Positions 1 to 9,201 of a DNA stretch of 64,000 bases are shown here, one piece after another. The stretch spans positions 82,323 through 146,322 of the forward strand of contig JAFXQK010000073.1 of NCBI GenBank assembly GCA_017527205.1, written 5' to 3'. How positions within the stretch are numbered: position 1 is the first letter of the stretch; each line of letters begins with the position of its first letter. The stretch is from Lachnospiraceae bacterium. Lineage in GTDB: Bacteria > Bacillota > Clostridia > Lachnospirales > Lachnospiraceae. The position numbers and the translations under genes were made by a program. Under the pieces are notes generated by a model. The model did no database searches and was not told the DNA's origin. It saw only the letters and a list, made by a program, of their open reading frames with translations.

Positions 1-977
1 ACATTGACGTCAATATTCCGCTTGGCGTCATGACTTGTGTGACAGGCGTGTCAGGTTCCGGAAAGAGCTCTCTGGTCAATGAGATTTTGTATAAAAGATT
101 GGCGAAGGAATTAAACCGCGCGCGTACCATTCCCGGAAAGCACCGGGAGATTGAGGGCATTCGGCAGCTGGATAAGGTGATTGCCATTGATCAGTCGCCC
201 ATCGGACGCACGCCGAGATCCAACCCTGCAACCTATACGGGCGTATTCGATCAGATTCGAGACCTCTTTGCTTCCACGGCGGATGCAAAGGCGAAGGGAT
301 ACACCAAGGGGAGATTTTCCTTTAACGTTAAGGGCGGTCGCTGTGAGGCCTGCAGTGGAGACGGCATCATTAAGATTGAGATGCATTTCCTGCCCGATGT
401 TTACGTTCCCTGCGAGGTTTGTGGCGGAAAACGTTATAATCGTGAGACTTTGGACGTAAAATATAAGGGGAAGAGTATTTTTGACGTGCTGGACATGACG
501 GTGGAGGAGGCGCTGACCTTCTTTGAAAACATGCCTTCCATCAAGAATAAGATTCAAACCATTTATGACGTGGGACTTGGCTATGTCAAGCTCGGACAGC
601 CCTCAACGGAGCTCTCCGGCGGTGAGGCGCAGCGAATCAAGCTGGCGACGGAGCTCTCGAGGCGGAGTACGGGGAAGACGATTTATATTTTGGATGAGCC
701 TACCACGGGACTGCATTTTGCAGACGTGCATAAGCTCGTAGAAATCCTGCATCGCCTTGCGGACGGTGGAAATACCGTGGTCGTGATTGAGCATAACCTT
801 GACGTCATCAAGACGGCCGATTATGTCATTGACATGGGACCGGAGGGCGGAGACCGCGGAGGATGCGTGATTGCGGAGGGTACGCCCGAGGAGATTGCAC
901 GGAACAAGAATTCCTACACGGGAATCTACGTAAAGAAGATGCTGGAGAAGGCGAAGGCATCCAAAAAGAAAGCTTAA
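1..977 (+). CDS. uvrA: Excinuclease ABC subunit A, C-terminal part (5' end outside window)
   Basis: UvrA is the damage-recognition ATPase of nucleotide excision repair. The reading frame is open from base 3, so the window cuts the gene and only about 324 C-terminal codons are present; the ATG at 30 is internal. Visible in order: the second Walker A (GVSGSGKSS), the zinc module with its two CxxC pairs (CEAC...CEVC), the ABC signature ([15 protein letters not shown]), Walker B ([11 protein letters not shown]) and the switch histidine in VIEHNLDVI. This is the complete second ATPase half of UvrA. The downstream helicase gene starts only 9 bases after the stop, so the two are probably co-transcribed. 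Identification is secure. Confidence 0.97.
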   Translation, partial: IDVNIPLGVMTCVTGVSGSGKSSLVNEILYKRLAKELNRARTIPGKHREIEGIRQLDKVIAIDQSPIGRTPRSNPATYTGVFDQIRDLFASTADAKAKGYTKGRFSFNVKGGRCEACSGDGIIKIEMHFLPDVYVPCEVCGGKRYNRETLDVKYKGKSIFDVLDMTVEEALTFFENMPSIKNKIQTIYDVGLGYVKLGQPSTELSGGEAQRIKLATELSRRSTGKTIYILDEPTTGLHFADVHKLVEILHRLADGGNTVVVIEHNLDVIKTADYVIDMGPEGGDRGGCVIAEGTPEEIARNKNSYTGIYVKKMLEKAKASKKKA

Positions 978-986
978 GGAAAACCT

Positions 987-3074
987 ATGATACAAAATGA
1001 GAAGCTGGTGCAGTTTTATTTTGCGCAATATCGAGACTGTGCCAAGAGCATGAAAAAAAAGAATGGTGATGGCAAAAAGAACTTCGTGCAGCGGATGGAC
1101 AGGCTGTATAAGGAGCTGAAGGAGTGCAAGAATCCGAAGATCAGTCAGGCACATCTCGATGAGTATCACCGCATGGTTCGAAGCATGGCCTATTATACCT
1201 TTCAGGCGGACAATCAATTTGCCATCATGAAGCTGAGGGACATGATTCTGCCAGAGCTGGTGCGGCTGGATCTTCTTGGGATGAAGCCGGAGGAACAAGA
1301 GCTTGTCACGGCGAAGTTTTTGGACTACGTGCGTGAGGAGCATCCCTTTGAGATCTGCCAAAAGTCCCTGAAGAATCTTGCAAAGAGCAGTGCAGAGGGC
1401 GGCATCCGCAGCCAGATTATCGGCATGGTGCCGACGAAGCCTGAGACGGAGTTCCCGAAGGCGCTGGAGATGCAGCGGCACTTCATTCTTCACGTGGGAC
1501 CGACAAACTGCGGCAAGACCTATCATGCGCTGGAAAGCCTAAAGCGGGCGATGAACGGCGTATATCTTGGTCCATTGCGACTTCTGGCACTGGAGGTCTA
1601 TGAAAAGATGAATGATGCGGGGATTCCCTGTACCATGCTGACGGGAGAAGAGCGCATCTATCAGGAAAATTCGTTTGTCACGGCATCCACCATCGAGATG
1701 CTGGACATTGAACAGGAATATGACGTGGCTGTCATAGATGAGGCGCAGATGATCACGGATCCCGACAGAGGGCATTCGTGGACGAGGGCCATCCTTGGCG
1801 TGCAGGCAAAGGAAATCCACGTCTGCATGAGCCCCGCGGCAGAGAAAGTGGTAAAGCATTTGATTTCGCTCTGCGGCGACACGGAAGAAACGAATCATTA
1901 TGAGAGGAAGACAAAGCTTCTGTGCGAGGACGTGCCGGTAGCCTTCCCGGATGACGTACAGGAGGGAGATGCGGTGATCGCCTTTTCCAAGCGCTCCGTT
2001 TTGGACATTGCGGGGCGGCTTGAGAGCGATGGCATCAAGGCCAGCGTGATCTATGGAAGTCTGCCTCCCGAGATTCGCAGGCGTCAGATTCACTTGTTTA
2101 CGACACATCAGACAAAGGTGGTTGTCTCGACGGATGCCATCGGCATGGGACTAAATCTTCCCGTCCGCAGGATCGTGTTTGCGCAGACAACGAAGTTTGA
2201 CGGCAAGGAGACGGGACCGCTGACGGTGGAGACCATTCATCAGATTGCAGGGCGCGCGGGCCGTTTTGGAATTTATGACACGGGCTACGTCAATGCCGTG
2301 GGCGAGGAGAACCTTCGCTTCATCAAGGAGAATTTCCCGAAGAAGGAGCAGGAGGTGGAGACGGTCAGCCTCGGCTTCCCGCAGGTGCTTCTCGACATGG
2401 ACGAGCCGCTGGATGCCATCCTGAAGATCTGGAAGTCCGTGGAGACGCAGCCGCCCTTTGAGAAAATCAGTATCGAAGAGGTTTTGTTTCTGTATGAGAG
2501 GGCTTATAAGGATCGCAAGGAAATTGACGGTTTTGAGGACAAGCATCTGCTCTATCGCATGCTGACCTGCTCCATCGACATTAAGAATCGTGACATTGTT
2601 GAGCTTTGGCTTTACTATTGTAAGACCTACACGGCGGACGTCAGCCTGCATTTCCCCGCACTGATCATGTGTACGGACATTGGGCTGCATAAGTATGAAA
2701 CATTCTATAAGCTTTTGGATCTCTATTATCAGTTTTCCATCCGCATGGGGAAGGTGATAGAGCAGGAGCGCCTCGATAAGGAGCGTGAGAAGACGGAGGA
2801 GACCATCATGCGCCTTCTTTCCAAGGATAAGAACGTCTTTATCCGCAAGTGTCAGTATTGCGGTGCTCCGATTTCTCTTTCGAGTACCTCACGGATGTGC
2901 GATCATTGCTATGAGGAGATCAAAGCCCATAGGATCGCAGGCGAGGATTTCCACATGAAGAAGAAAAAGGATGCCATGCGTGACGGGGAGAATGTCAAAA
3001 AGCATTTCAGCGATCATGGAGAGAGACATAGGCGCAGGTACAATCGTCATCGTGGAGAAACCTATAACGGGTAG
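987..3074 (+). CDS. SUV3-like superfamily 2 helicase with C-terminal zinc finger
   Basis: A 695-residue ATP-dependent helicase, probably acting on RNA. Residues about 169-182 hold a Walker A (GPTNCGKTY), about 249-252 the DEAQ box, followed by STDAIGMGLNLP and QIAGRAGRFG, the motif V/VI set of the SUV3/Ski2-like group. The GPTNCGKT spelling and DEAQ box are typical of SUV3, the mitochondrial degradosome helicase. About residue 622 onwards a CxxC...CxxC pattern (CQYC, CDHC) suggests a zinc ribbon, and the tail is His/Arg-rich. The N-terminal 160 residues are helical with no recognised domain. In bacteria such proteins are scattered and poorly studied; a role in RNA turnover is inference. The stop codon lies inside the terminator stem. 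Confidence 0.85.
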   Translation: MIQNEKLVQFYFAQYRDCAKSMKKKNGDGKKNFVQRMDRLYKELKECKNPKISQAHLDEYHRMVRSMAYYTFQADNQFAIMKLRDMILPELVRLDLLGMKPEEQELVTAKFLDYVREEHPFEICQKSLKNLAKSSAEGGIRSQIIGMVPTKPETEFPKALEMQRHFILHVGPTNCGKTYHALESLKRAMNGVYLGPLRLLALEVYEKMNDAGIPCTMLTGEERIYQENSFVTASTIEMLDIEQEYDVAVIDEAQMITDPDRGHSWTRAILGVQAKEIHVCMSPAAEKVVKHLISLCGDTEETNHYERKTKLLCEDVPVAFPDDVQEGDAVIAFSKRSVLDIAGRLESDGIKASVIYGSLPPEIRRRQIHLFTTHQTKVVVSTDAIGMGLNLPVRRIVFAQTTKFDGKETGPLTVETIHQIAGRAGRFGIYDTGYVNAVGEENLRFIKENFPKKEQEVETVSLGFPQVLLDMDEPLDAILKIWKSVETQPPFEKISIEEVLFLYERAYKDRKEIDGFEDKHLLYRMLTCSIDIKNRDIVELWLYYCKTYTADVSLHFPALIMCTDIGLHKYETFYKLLDLYYQFSIRMGKVIEQERLDKEREKTEETIMRLLSKDKNVFIRKCQYCGAPISLSSTSRMCDHCYEEIKAHRIAGEDFHMKKKKDAMRDGENVKKHFSDHGERHRRRYNRHRGETYNG

Positions 3075-3098
3075 ATTTAGGAAAATCTAAATTTTTTT
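3072..3098 (+). terminator. Rho-independent terminator after the helicase gene
   Basis: A 7-bp perfect stem (TAGATTT / AAATCTA) with the 4-base loop AGGA is followed by a run of seven T. The 5' arm includes the helicase stop codon. It separates the uvrA-helicase unit from the mreB promoter. Confidence 0.7.
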
Positions 3099-3118
3099 AA
3101 AATTTTTTTTGATTCCCT

Positions 3119-3146
3119 TTGAAAATTACGTGATATCGGTTATAAT
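3119..3146 (+). promoter_or_regulatory. Sigma-A-type promoter for the mreB-family gene
   Basis: TTGAAA at 3119-3124 and a perfect TATAAT at 3141-3146 are separated by 16 bases, directly after the terminator and about 50 bases before the mreB start. Transcription should begin near 3153. Confidence 0.75.
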
Positions 3147-3198
3147 GAATTGCGCGTAACAAAAATAGGAATTGTTTTGGATTTGAAAAAGGAGTTTA

Positions 3199-4194
3199 AT
3201 GATGCAAGGCACGGATATTGGCATTGACCTTGGAACGGCAAGCGTACTTGTTTACATAAGAGGAAAGGGCGTTGTATTGAAGGAGCCCTCTGTCGTGGCA
3301 TTTGACAGGGATACAAATAAGATAAAGGCGATCGGCGAGGATGCCCGTCTCATGCTGGGAAGAACGCCTGGCAACATCGTTGCGGTAAGACCCTTACGTC
3401 AGGGAGTTATTTCAGATTATACCGTAACCGAAAAAATGATGAAATATTTTATCCAGAAGGCTCTTGGAAAGAAAACCTTCCGTCGCCCTCGGATCGCGGT
3501 TTGCGTTCCCAGCGGCGTAACGGAGGTAGAAAAGAAGGCCGTGGAGGATGCAACCTATCAGACGGGTGCGAAGGAGGTTTCCATTATTGAGGAGCCGATA
3601 GCAGCCGCCATTGGTGCCGGCATCGACATTTCCAAGCCCTGTGGCAACATGATCGTGGACATTGGAGGAGGAACCTCCGACATCGCGGTCATCTCCCTGG
3701 GAGGCACCGTAGTCAGCGCGTCCATCAAGATCGCGGGAGATGATTTTGACGAGGCCATCGTGCGCTACATGAGAAAGAAGCACAACCTCCTGATCGGTGA
3801 GAGAACTGCGGAGGACATGAAGATTAAGATTGGTTCCTGCTATAAGCGCCCGGAGCCGGATTATATGGACGTGCGCGGAAGAAATCTGGTGACCGGCCTT
3901 CCGAAGACGGTCAATGTCTCATCCGAGGAAATGGAGGAGGCACTGAAGGAGGCAACGGCGCAGATTGTGGAGACCATTCACAGCGTTCTGGAAAAGACGC
4001 CGCCTGAGTTGGCAGCAGACATTGCTGACCGTGGCATTGTACTGACGGGTGGCGGAAGCCTGCTTCGCGGTTTGGAGGAGCTGATTTCCGAGAGAACGGG
4101 AATCAATTGCATGACGGCAGAGGATCCCATGACTGCCGTAGCCATTGGAACGGGTAAATTTATTGAGTTTTTGTCGAGCTATCGGGAGCCGTAA
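3199..4194 (+). CDS. mreB: MreB/Mbl-family bacterial actin
   Basis: A 331-residue actin-like ATPase that organises cell-wall synthesis along the cell body. The phosphate-1 loop (GIDLGTASVLVY), phosphate-2 loop (DIGGGTSDIAV) and the adenosine motif (GIVLTGGGSLLRG) are intact, and the length matches MreB/Mbl. The gene starts with two adjacent ATGs; GGAG at 3191-3194 is spaced better for the second (3202) than the first (3199). It has its own promoter and no mreC or mreD follows, so it is an unlinked MreB homologue of the Mbl or MreBH kind rather than the canonical mreBCD gene. Which paralogue it is cannot be decided from sequence inspection alone. Confidence 0.92.
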   Translation: MMQGTDIGIDLGTASVLVYIRGKGVVLKEPSVVAFDRDTNKIKAIGEDARLMLGRTPGNIVAVRPLRQGVISDYTVTEKMMKYFIQKALGKKTFRRPRIAVCVPSGVTEVEKKAVEDATYQTGAKEVSIIEEPIAAAIGAGIDISKPCGNMIVDIGGGTSDIAVISLGGTVVSASIKIAGDDFDEAIVRYMRKKHNLLIGERTAEDMKIKIGSCYKRPEPDYMDVRGRNLVTGLPKTVNVSSEEMEEALKEATAQIVETIHSVLEKTPPELAADIADRGIVLTGGGSLLRGLEELISERTGINCMTAEDPMTAVAIGTGKFIEFLSSYREP

Positions 4195-4422
4195 GCTATG
4201 TGGCCCCAAGCCGTACGGATTTTGGGGAATTGCCGCAGGGCAATCCTACAAGGCGCAAAGCCTGTTACCATAAGGGCTTTGCGCTTGATATTTCTGAAGC
4301 GCCATTTTATCAGGAGCATCTTTTTTCTTTTTCGGGTTCCCCGTAGAATCATTTCAGCAAGCGTGAAATTATAAAGGACAGGTTGCAACCGCGAGAATAA
4401 GCGCGGTTTTTGGAGGAAAGGC
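4195..4422 (+). other. Intergenic region with consecutive hairpins
   Basis: Between mreB and recD2 there are several inverted repeats: CCCCAA/TTGGGG (4204-4227), ATTGCC/GGCAAT with loop GCAG (4229-4244), an 11-bp GC-rich stem (about 4252-4262 with 4275-4285, GGCGCAAAGCC with a near-complementary arm) and CCGCG/CGCGG followed by five T (4389-4411) just before the recD2 ribosome binding site. The third may end mreB transcripts although it lacks a good T-run. The fourth has the form of a small terminator or attenuator inside the recD2 leader. I find no convincing full promoter or open reading frame here. Confidence 0.4.
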
Positions 4423-6675
4423 ATGGAAAATCTGAAGGGATACGTGGATCGCATTATGTTCCAAAGGGAAGAGAATGGGTATACCGTGATTCGTCTTCTC
4501 GTGGGCGAAAAGGAACAGATCTGTGTCGGACGTCTTCTGGGGATTTCTCAAGGAGAGAGCATTGAGGCATGGGGCGATTATGAGATGCATCCCACCTATG
4601 GAAAGCAGTTCCATATTTCGGAATATGTCGTGATGGTTCCCACGGATGCGCTTGGTATGGAGCGATATCTTGGCTCTGGCGCCATCAAGGGCGTTGGGGA
4701 GACGCTGGCGGCGAGAATCATCAAGAAATTCGGGGACGATACCTTTCGGATCATCGGAGAGGAGCCGGAACGGCTGGCGGAGATTAAGGGCATCAGCCTT
4801 CGCATGGCACAGTCCATCGCCGTTCAGATGGAGGAGAAAAAGGACCTGCGTGAGGCCATGATTTATCTTTCAGGCTTTGGCATCTCCAATCATCTCGCCG
4901 TAAAAATCTATGAAAAATATCAGTCGGAGACCTATCGGGTGCTTCGTGAGAATCCGTATCAGCTGGCGGAGGACATACAAGGCGTTGGCTTTCGCATTGC
5001 CGATGAAATCGCGGCGCGCGTTGGAATTCATGCAGATTCTGACTATCGGATTCGCTGCGGAATCTTTTACGTATTACAACAGGCAACGTTTGAGGGACAC
5101 GTGTATCTGCCGCTTCCAGAGCTCCTGACAAACGCCTCTCAGCTTTTGGGAGTAAGTGAGGATGCCGTGCACGCCCAGATGGATAATCTCGTGATGGATC
5201 GAAAGCTGATTGCCAAGGGCGATGCCGTATTTGCGGCCTCCTACTATTATGCCGAGCTTTCCTGTGCGAGGATGCTTCATGACTTAAATCTTTCCATGGA
5301 GCAGGAACAGCTCCCCTCCATGGAGGCAGCCCTGGAGAAAAAACTGGAAAAGCTGGCACGGCAGCAGGGCCTTGAACTAGACGAGCTACAGATGAATGCC
5401 GTAAAAGAATGTATTCACAGCGGCGTGTTCCTGTTGTCAGGAGGTCCCGGAACGGGAAAAACGACTACGATCAACATGATTATTCGATACTTTGAGTCGG
5501 AGGGCCTGGACATCTTTTTGGCAGCTCCCACGGGACGCGCAGCGAAACGCATGACGGAGACGACGGGATTTGAGGCCAGAACCATTCATCGCATGTTGGA
5601 GCTCAACAGTAACCTGTCAGAGGATGACGGGCATCGGGTAAGCTTTGAACGAAATGAAAACAATCCGCTGGAGGCTGACGTCATCATCATTGACGAGACC
5701 TCCATGGTAGACATTCGAATCTTTCAGGCGCTTTTGAAGGCCATTGTGCCCGGGACGCGCCTGATTCTCGTGGGAGATGCCTCGCAGCTTCCCAGCGTGG
5801 GTCCCGGTCAGGTGCTGCGCGACCTTCTGGAGAGCGGTTGCTTTCCCAGCGTGACGCTTCAAAAAATCTATCGGCAGGACGAGGCGAGTGACATTGTCGT
5901 GAATGCCCATCGCATTAATGAGGGACGGGAAATTCGCATGGACAATCAGTCCAAGGATTTCTTTATGCTGGAGAGAAATGATCCGGCCGTAATCTATAAG
6001 CATTTGATTCAGCTCATTCGGGACAAGCTTCCGGGGTACGTGCATTGTACGCCCTATGACATGCAGGTGCTGACGCCCATGCGAAAGGGTGCCCTGGGTT
6101 GTGAAACCTTGAATGGAATCCTACAGGCCTACTTAAATCCGCCGGATCCCTTAAAGAAGGAGCACGTGGCGGGGGAGGTGACCTATCGCGTGGGCGATAA
6201 GGTCATGCAGGTAAAGAATAATTATCAGCTGGAATGGGAGGTCCTTGGAAAGCATAACATCGTGATTGATCAGGGGCAGGGTGTGTTTAACGGTGACATG
6301 GGACGCATTGCCGAGATTGATGAGACGGCATCTCTGCTAACGGTGGAATTTGATGAGTGTAAGCGCGTAAAGTATCCCTTCGGGGATTTGGATCAGCTAG
6401 AGCTTTCCTATGCCATCACCATTCATAAATCGCAGGGAAGTGAGTATCCCGCGGTGTTACTGCCGCTTTTGGGCGGACCGAAAATGTTACTTACCAGAAA
6501 TCTTTTGTATACGGCGATTACGAGGGCGAAAAGCTGCGTGACGATTTTGGGAAAGAGCTCCGTTGTCCGTGAGATGATCGATAACGTCAGTGAGAATAAG
6601 CGCTATACCGCACTGGCAGACCGAATCCGGGAGATCTACGGGCGACCGGAACCGGAAGCGGAAACGGCTTTGTAA
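4423..6675 (+). CDS. recD2: RecD2-type ATP-dependent DNA helicase
   Basis: A 750-residue superfamily 1B 5'-3' helicase of the RecD2 (YrrC) group found in bacteria without RecBC. The N-terminal part has an OB-like region (about 1-75) and helix-hairpin-helix motifs (around residues 85-135, SGAIKGVGETLA and AEIKGISL). The helicase core has Walker A GGPGTGKTT (about 340), Walker B IIIDETSMVD (about 422), and the C-terminal motifs YAITIHKSQGSE and YTAITRAKS. RecD2 proteins act in mismatch and recombination-linked repair and fork stability. An exact GGAGG at 4412-4416 sets the start. It heads the run with comF and the cdaAR genes. Confidence 0.95.
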   Translation: MENLKGYVDRIMFQREENGYTVIRLLVGEKEQICVGRLLGISQGESIEAWGDYEMHPTYGKQFHISEYVVMVPTDALGMERYLGSGAIKGVGETLAARIIKKFGDDTFRIIGEEPERLAEIKGISLRMAQSIAVQMEEKKDLREAMIYLSGFGISNHLAVKIYEKYQSETYRVLRENPYQLAEDIQGVGFRIADEIAARVGIHADSDYRIRCGIFYVLQQATFEGHVYLPLPELLTNASQLLGVSEDAVHAQMDNLVMDRKLIAKGDAVFAASYYYAELSCARMLHDLNLSMEQEQLPSMEAALEKKLEKLARQQGLELDELQMNAVKECIHSGVFLLSGGPGTGKTTTINMIIRYFESEGLDIFLAAPTGRAAKRMTETTGFEARTIHRMLELNSNLSEDDGHRVSFERNENNPLEADVIIIDETSMVDIRIFQALLKAIVPGTRLILVGDASQLPSVGPGQVLRDLLESGCFPSVTLQKIYRQDEASDIVVNAHRINEGREIRMDNQSKDFFMLERNDPAVIYKHLIQLIRDKLPGYVHCTPYDMQVLTPMRKGALGCETLNGILQAYLNPPDPLKKEHVAGEVTYRVGDKVMQVKNNYQLEWEVLGKHNIVIDQGQGVFNGDMGRIAEIDETASLLTVEFDECKRVKYPFGDLDQLELSYAITIHKSQGSEYPAVLLPLLGGPKMLLTRNLLYTAITRAKSCVTILGKSSVVREMIDNVSENKRYTALADRIREIYGRPEPEAETAL

Positions 6676-6713
6676 GGAGGTAGGCTACGAGGAACGTTCA
6701 GCCGAAAAAGATA

Positions 6714-7427
6714 GTGAAGGAAGTGGGGGAAGCCCTAAAACAGCTGCTGTTCCCAAGACGCTGCCCCGTGTGCGACGGGATTGTGACGCCGCGGGGAGAG
6801 AAGATTTGTCTGGAATGCCTGGGAAAGCTAAAACCCGTCTCCGCGCCCTGGTGCATGGTTTGCGGGAAGGGGATGGCGACGGAGGGCGAGCTTTGTGCGG
6901 AATGCCGTAAGGGCAGAAGACATTTTTATCGTAGAGCCCGGGCGCTGTATGATTATCCGAGCGTGGCAGCTTCCATCTATCGGTTCAAATATGGCGGCCG
7001 AAGGGAGTACGGAGACTTTTTTGGCGAGGAGCTGGCAAGGCATTTGGGGGAGTTTATTCGCCAGACGGGAGCGGAAGGGCTGATTCCCGTACCGCTGCAT
7101 CCCAAGCGTTTCCGCAGGCGCGGATATAATCAGGCAGCAGTGCTTGCAAGGGTTTTGGGCTGTCAGTTAGGGCTTCCCGTATATGAAAAAATCCTGTTTC
7201 GGGTGAAGAATACGGCTCCCTTAAAGGAACAAAATTATAAAGAAAGACAAAATAATTTGAAAAAGGCTTTCCTTGTCAGGCAAAATGATGTAAAATTAAA
7301 GACGATTATCCTTATTGATGACATCTATACGACCGGAACGACGGCGGATGAGGCTGCCATGGCCCTGCAGGAGGGCGGCATCCCCAATGTTTACGTCGTC
7401 ACGCTGGCTGGAAGTATGGAGGGATAG
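6714..7427 (+). CDS. comF: ComF-family phosphoribosyltransferase
   Basis: About 237 residues. The N-terminus carries a double zinc-finger pattern (CPVC...CLEC, CMVC...CAEC, residues about 15-62) and the C-terminus a type I phosphoribosyltransferase fold with the PRPP loop IILIDDIYTTGTT (about 200). ComF proteins support DNA uptake in competence and have been linked to fork repair, which fits the recD2 neighbour. The start is uncertain: the GTG at 6714 has no good ribosome binding site, while a perfect AAGGAGG at 6674-6680 sits 6 bases before an in-frame ACG at 6687. Use of ACG would add nine residues. The frame is closed by TAG at 6681. Confidence 0.88.
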   Translation: MKEVGEALKQLLFPRRCPVCDGIVTPRGEKICLECLGKLKPVSAPWCMVCGKGMATEGELCAECRKGRRHFYRRARALYDYPSVAASIYRFKYGGRREYGDFFGEELARHLGEFIRQTGAEGLIPVPLHPKRFRRRGYNQAAVLARVLGCQLGLPVYEKILFRVKNTAPLKEQNYKERQNNLKKAFLVRQNDVKLKTIILIDDIYTTGTTADEAAMALQEGGIPNVYVVTLAGSMEG

Positions 7428-7447
7428 ATAGCAATGCGGAGGTTGCC

Positions 7448-7846
7448 ATGATCAATGAGAAGAAGGTCATCTTGATGACGAAGCTGGCCTCTTATGAAGA
7501 AAAACAGGGACAAAAGATACGGAAGGTGCATTCATATTATCGCGGGGATTACGTCGTGGTGCAGATTTTTAAATCCTTTCTCGCCGTGACGGTGGCCTTT
7601 GCGATTGTTTTTGGTCTGTACGTGCTATATGATTTTGACGTTTTCATGCAGGATATTTACAAGATCGACCTGCTAAGCTTTGCAAAGAACGTATTGACGT
7701 ATTACTTGGTTGCTTTAGGGGCATATGCGCTGATTACGCTTGTCATTTCCACGATCAAATACTATCAGGTGCGCAGAAGTCTAAACATCTATTATAAGAA
7801 TTTAAATAAACTGACTATTTATTATAATCGGGAGCGCAGAAAATAA
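7448..7846 (+). CDS. Small two-pass membrane protein of unknown function
   Basis: 132 residues with a short basic N-terminal cytoplasmic part, two hydrophobic segments (about 40-60 and 80-102) and a basic, Tyr-rich C-terminus (NIYYKNLNKLTIYYNRERRK). I recognise no named domain. It has a GGAGG-type binding site 5-10 bases before the ATG and lies between comF and the next membrane protein in a same-strand run leading to cdaA and cdaR. The position suggests it could be linked to c-di-AMP signalling or the cell envelope, but that is inference from context alone. Confidence 0.75.
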   Translation: MINEKKVILMTKLASYEEKQGQKIRKVHSYYRGDYVVVQIFKSFLAVTVAFAIVFGLYVLYDFDVFMQDIYKIDLLSFAKNVLTYYLVALGAYALITLVISTIKYYQVRRSLNIYYKNLNKLTIYYNRERRK

Positions 7847-7866
7847 GCTCCGCTTGGGAGGAAGAA

Positions 7867-9201
7867 ATGACTCTGATACTGGAATACCGGGACAAAATCC
7901 AAAAATTCTACCGAATGAACGCCGTGGTGATTCTGCCAGTTTTAAAGTTTATGCTGGCTTTCTTCGCGCTCAACGGCGTAAATACCATGATGGGATACAT
8001 GCCAAGGCTGGATACCGTGACCGTCGTGCTGGTAGCATCACTTGCATGCTCCTTCCTGCCGGCCGGATGTCTGACGCTGTTATGTGCCCTGTTTAGCTTG
8101 GGACACATGTATGCCCTGTCCCTGGAGATGCTGCTCATGGGAGCCTGCATTTATCTCCTCATCTTTTTGCTGCTCCTTCGGTTTGCACCTTCGGATTCCT
8201 ATGTCGTGATTTTGACGCCGCTTTTTTTCGCGCTGAAGATCCCTTACGTGATTCCGATTGCCGTGGGACTTTTGGGTTCCCCCTTGTCCGCCGTCTCCGT
8301 TGCATGTGGCGTCATTATCTATTATGTTTTGACGACGCTGACGGGAAGCGCCCCTGCGATTGCCGCCATGGATGAGAAGGAATACGTTGAGAAGATCAAG
8401 TTCCTTTTGGATGCGCTTTTGGGAAACAAAGCGATGCTTGTGATTGCAGGTGCCTTTGCCGTGACCGTGATCGTGGTATGGCTGATTCACAGAATGTCCG
8501 TTGAGCATGCCTGGACCATCGCCATGGTTGCAGGCGCCATGGTAAACCTGGTGATTCTTTTGGTGGGAGACTTAAAATTTGACATTCATTTGTCCCTGGG
8601 TTCGGCCATTTTTGGCTCTCTTCTGGCAATTTTGGTCGCTAAGGGAATTGAGTTTTTTAGGTTCTGCGTGGATTATGGACGCACGGAATGGGTGCAGTTT
8701 GAAGACGATGATTACTATTATTACGTGAAGGCCGTGCCGAAAATGAGCGTGGCGGAGCCGACAAAGACGGTGAAAAAGATTAATCAGGCCAAGGCTTCTT
8801 CTCAGAGCAGTGAGAGGGTTCGGGAGGCTTCGAGGCCGAGAAGCTCCGCACAGGGACGCAGCGCTGCCGCGGAAGTGGATGAGGAAGCAGGCCAGACCAG
8901 AGCCATCCCCGTCGTGAGAAACGCAAGCCGTGCCGATGCAGGAAGCATGCAGGAGCGCAGTGTCAGACAGAGTGCTTCTGGCGTTTCGCGGAGGACTGCG
9001 GATCGTCCGACGCAGGGCATGACCTCAGGAGGTGCCAGCTTTGGAGGCAACTCCAGAATGGTGATGACGGAGCGCGTTCCCAGAAATAGTGATGCCTCCT
9101 ATCGGAAACAAAGCAGCCTGCCGCAGCGGGAAATTACCGTTGGCAGCAATCAGATGAGTGATGAGACGGAAGAATCAGATGGTTATGAGGAGCTGTTTTA
9201 A
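7867..9201 (+). CDS. Polytopic membrane protein with disordered C-terminal tail, directly upstream of cdaA
   Basis: 444 residues. The first 265 or so form about eight to ten hydrophobic segments. A linker with an acidic and Tyr-rich patch (FEDDDYYYYV, about 280) follows, then a 150-residue tail rich in Ser, Arg, Ala and Gln with no hydrophobic core, probably disordered and cytoplasmic. Its stop TAA ends at 9201 and the cdaA start follows without a gap, so translation is probably coupled. I do not recognise the family by name. The link to the diadenylate cyclase is only positional, but tight. Confidence 0.8.
   Translation: MTLILEYRDKIQKFYRMNAVVILPVLKFMLAFFALNGVNTMMGYMPRLDTVTVVLVASLACSFLPAGCLTLLCALFSLGHMYALSLEMLLMGACIYLLIFLLLLRFAPSDSYVVILTPLFFALKIPYVIPIAVGLLGSPLSAVSVACGVIIYYVLTTLTGSAPAIAAMDEKEYVEKIKFLLDALLGNKAMLVIAGAFAVTVIVVWLIHRMSVEHAWTIAMVAGAMVNLVILLVGDLKFDIHLSLGSAIFGSLLAILVAKGIEFFRFCVDYGRTEWVQFEDDDYYYYVKAVPKMSVAEPTKTVKKINQAKASSQSSERVREASRPRSSAQGRSAAAEVDEEAGQTRAIPVVRNASRADAGSMQERSVRQSASGVSRRTADRPTQGMTSGGASFGGNSRMVMTERVPRNSDASYRKQSSLPQREITVGSNQMSDETEESDGYEELF

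Noticed and set aside
603..1526. 307-residue minus-strand open frame
   Set aside because: It runs antisense to uvrA and the helicase gene, both with clear motifs; composition is that of a shadow frame.
4389..4411. Terminator directly before recD2
   Set aside because: The 5-bp stem with an 8-base loop and five T is weak and lies in the leader just before the ribosome binding site; kept only as a note within the intergenic entry.
6590..6910. 106-codon open frame bridging recD2 and comF
   Set aside because: It overlaps both genes in another frame and shows an Arg/Gly-rich shadow composition; comF zinc and PRPP motifs are in the other frame.
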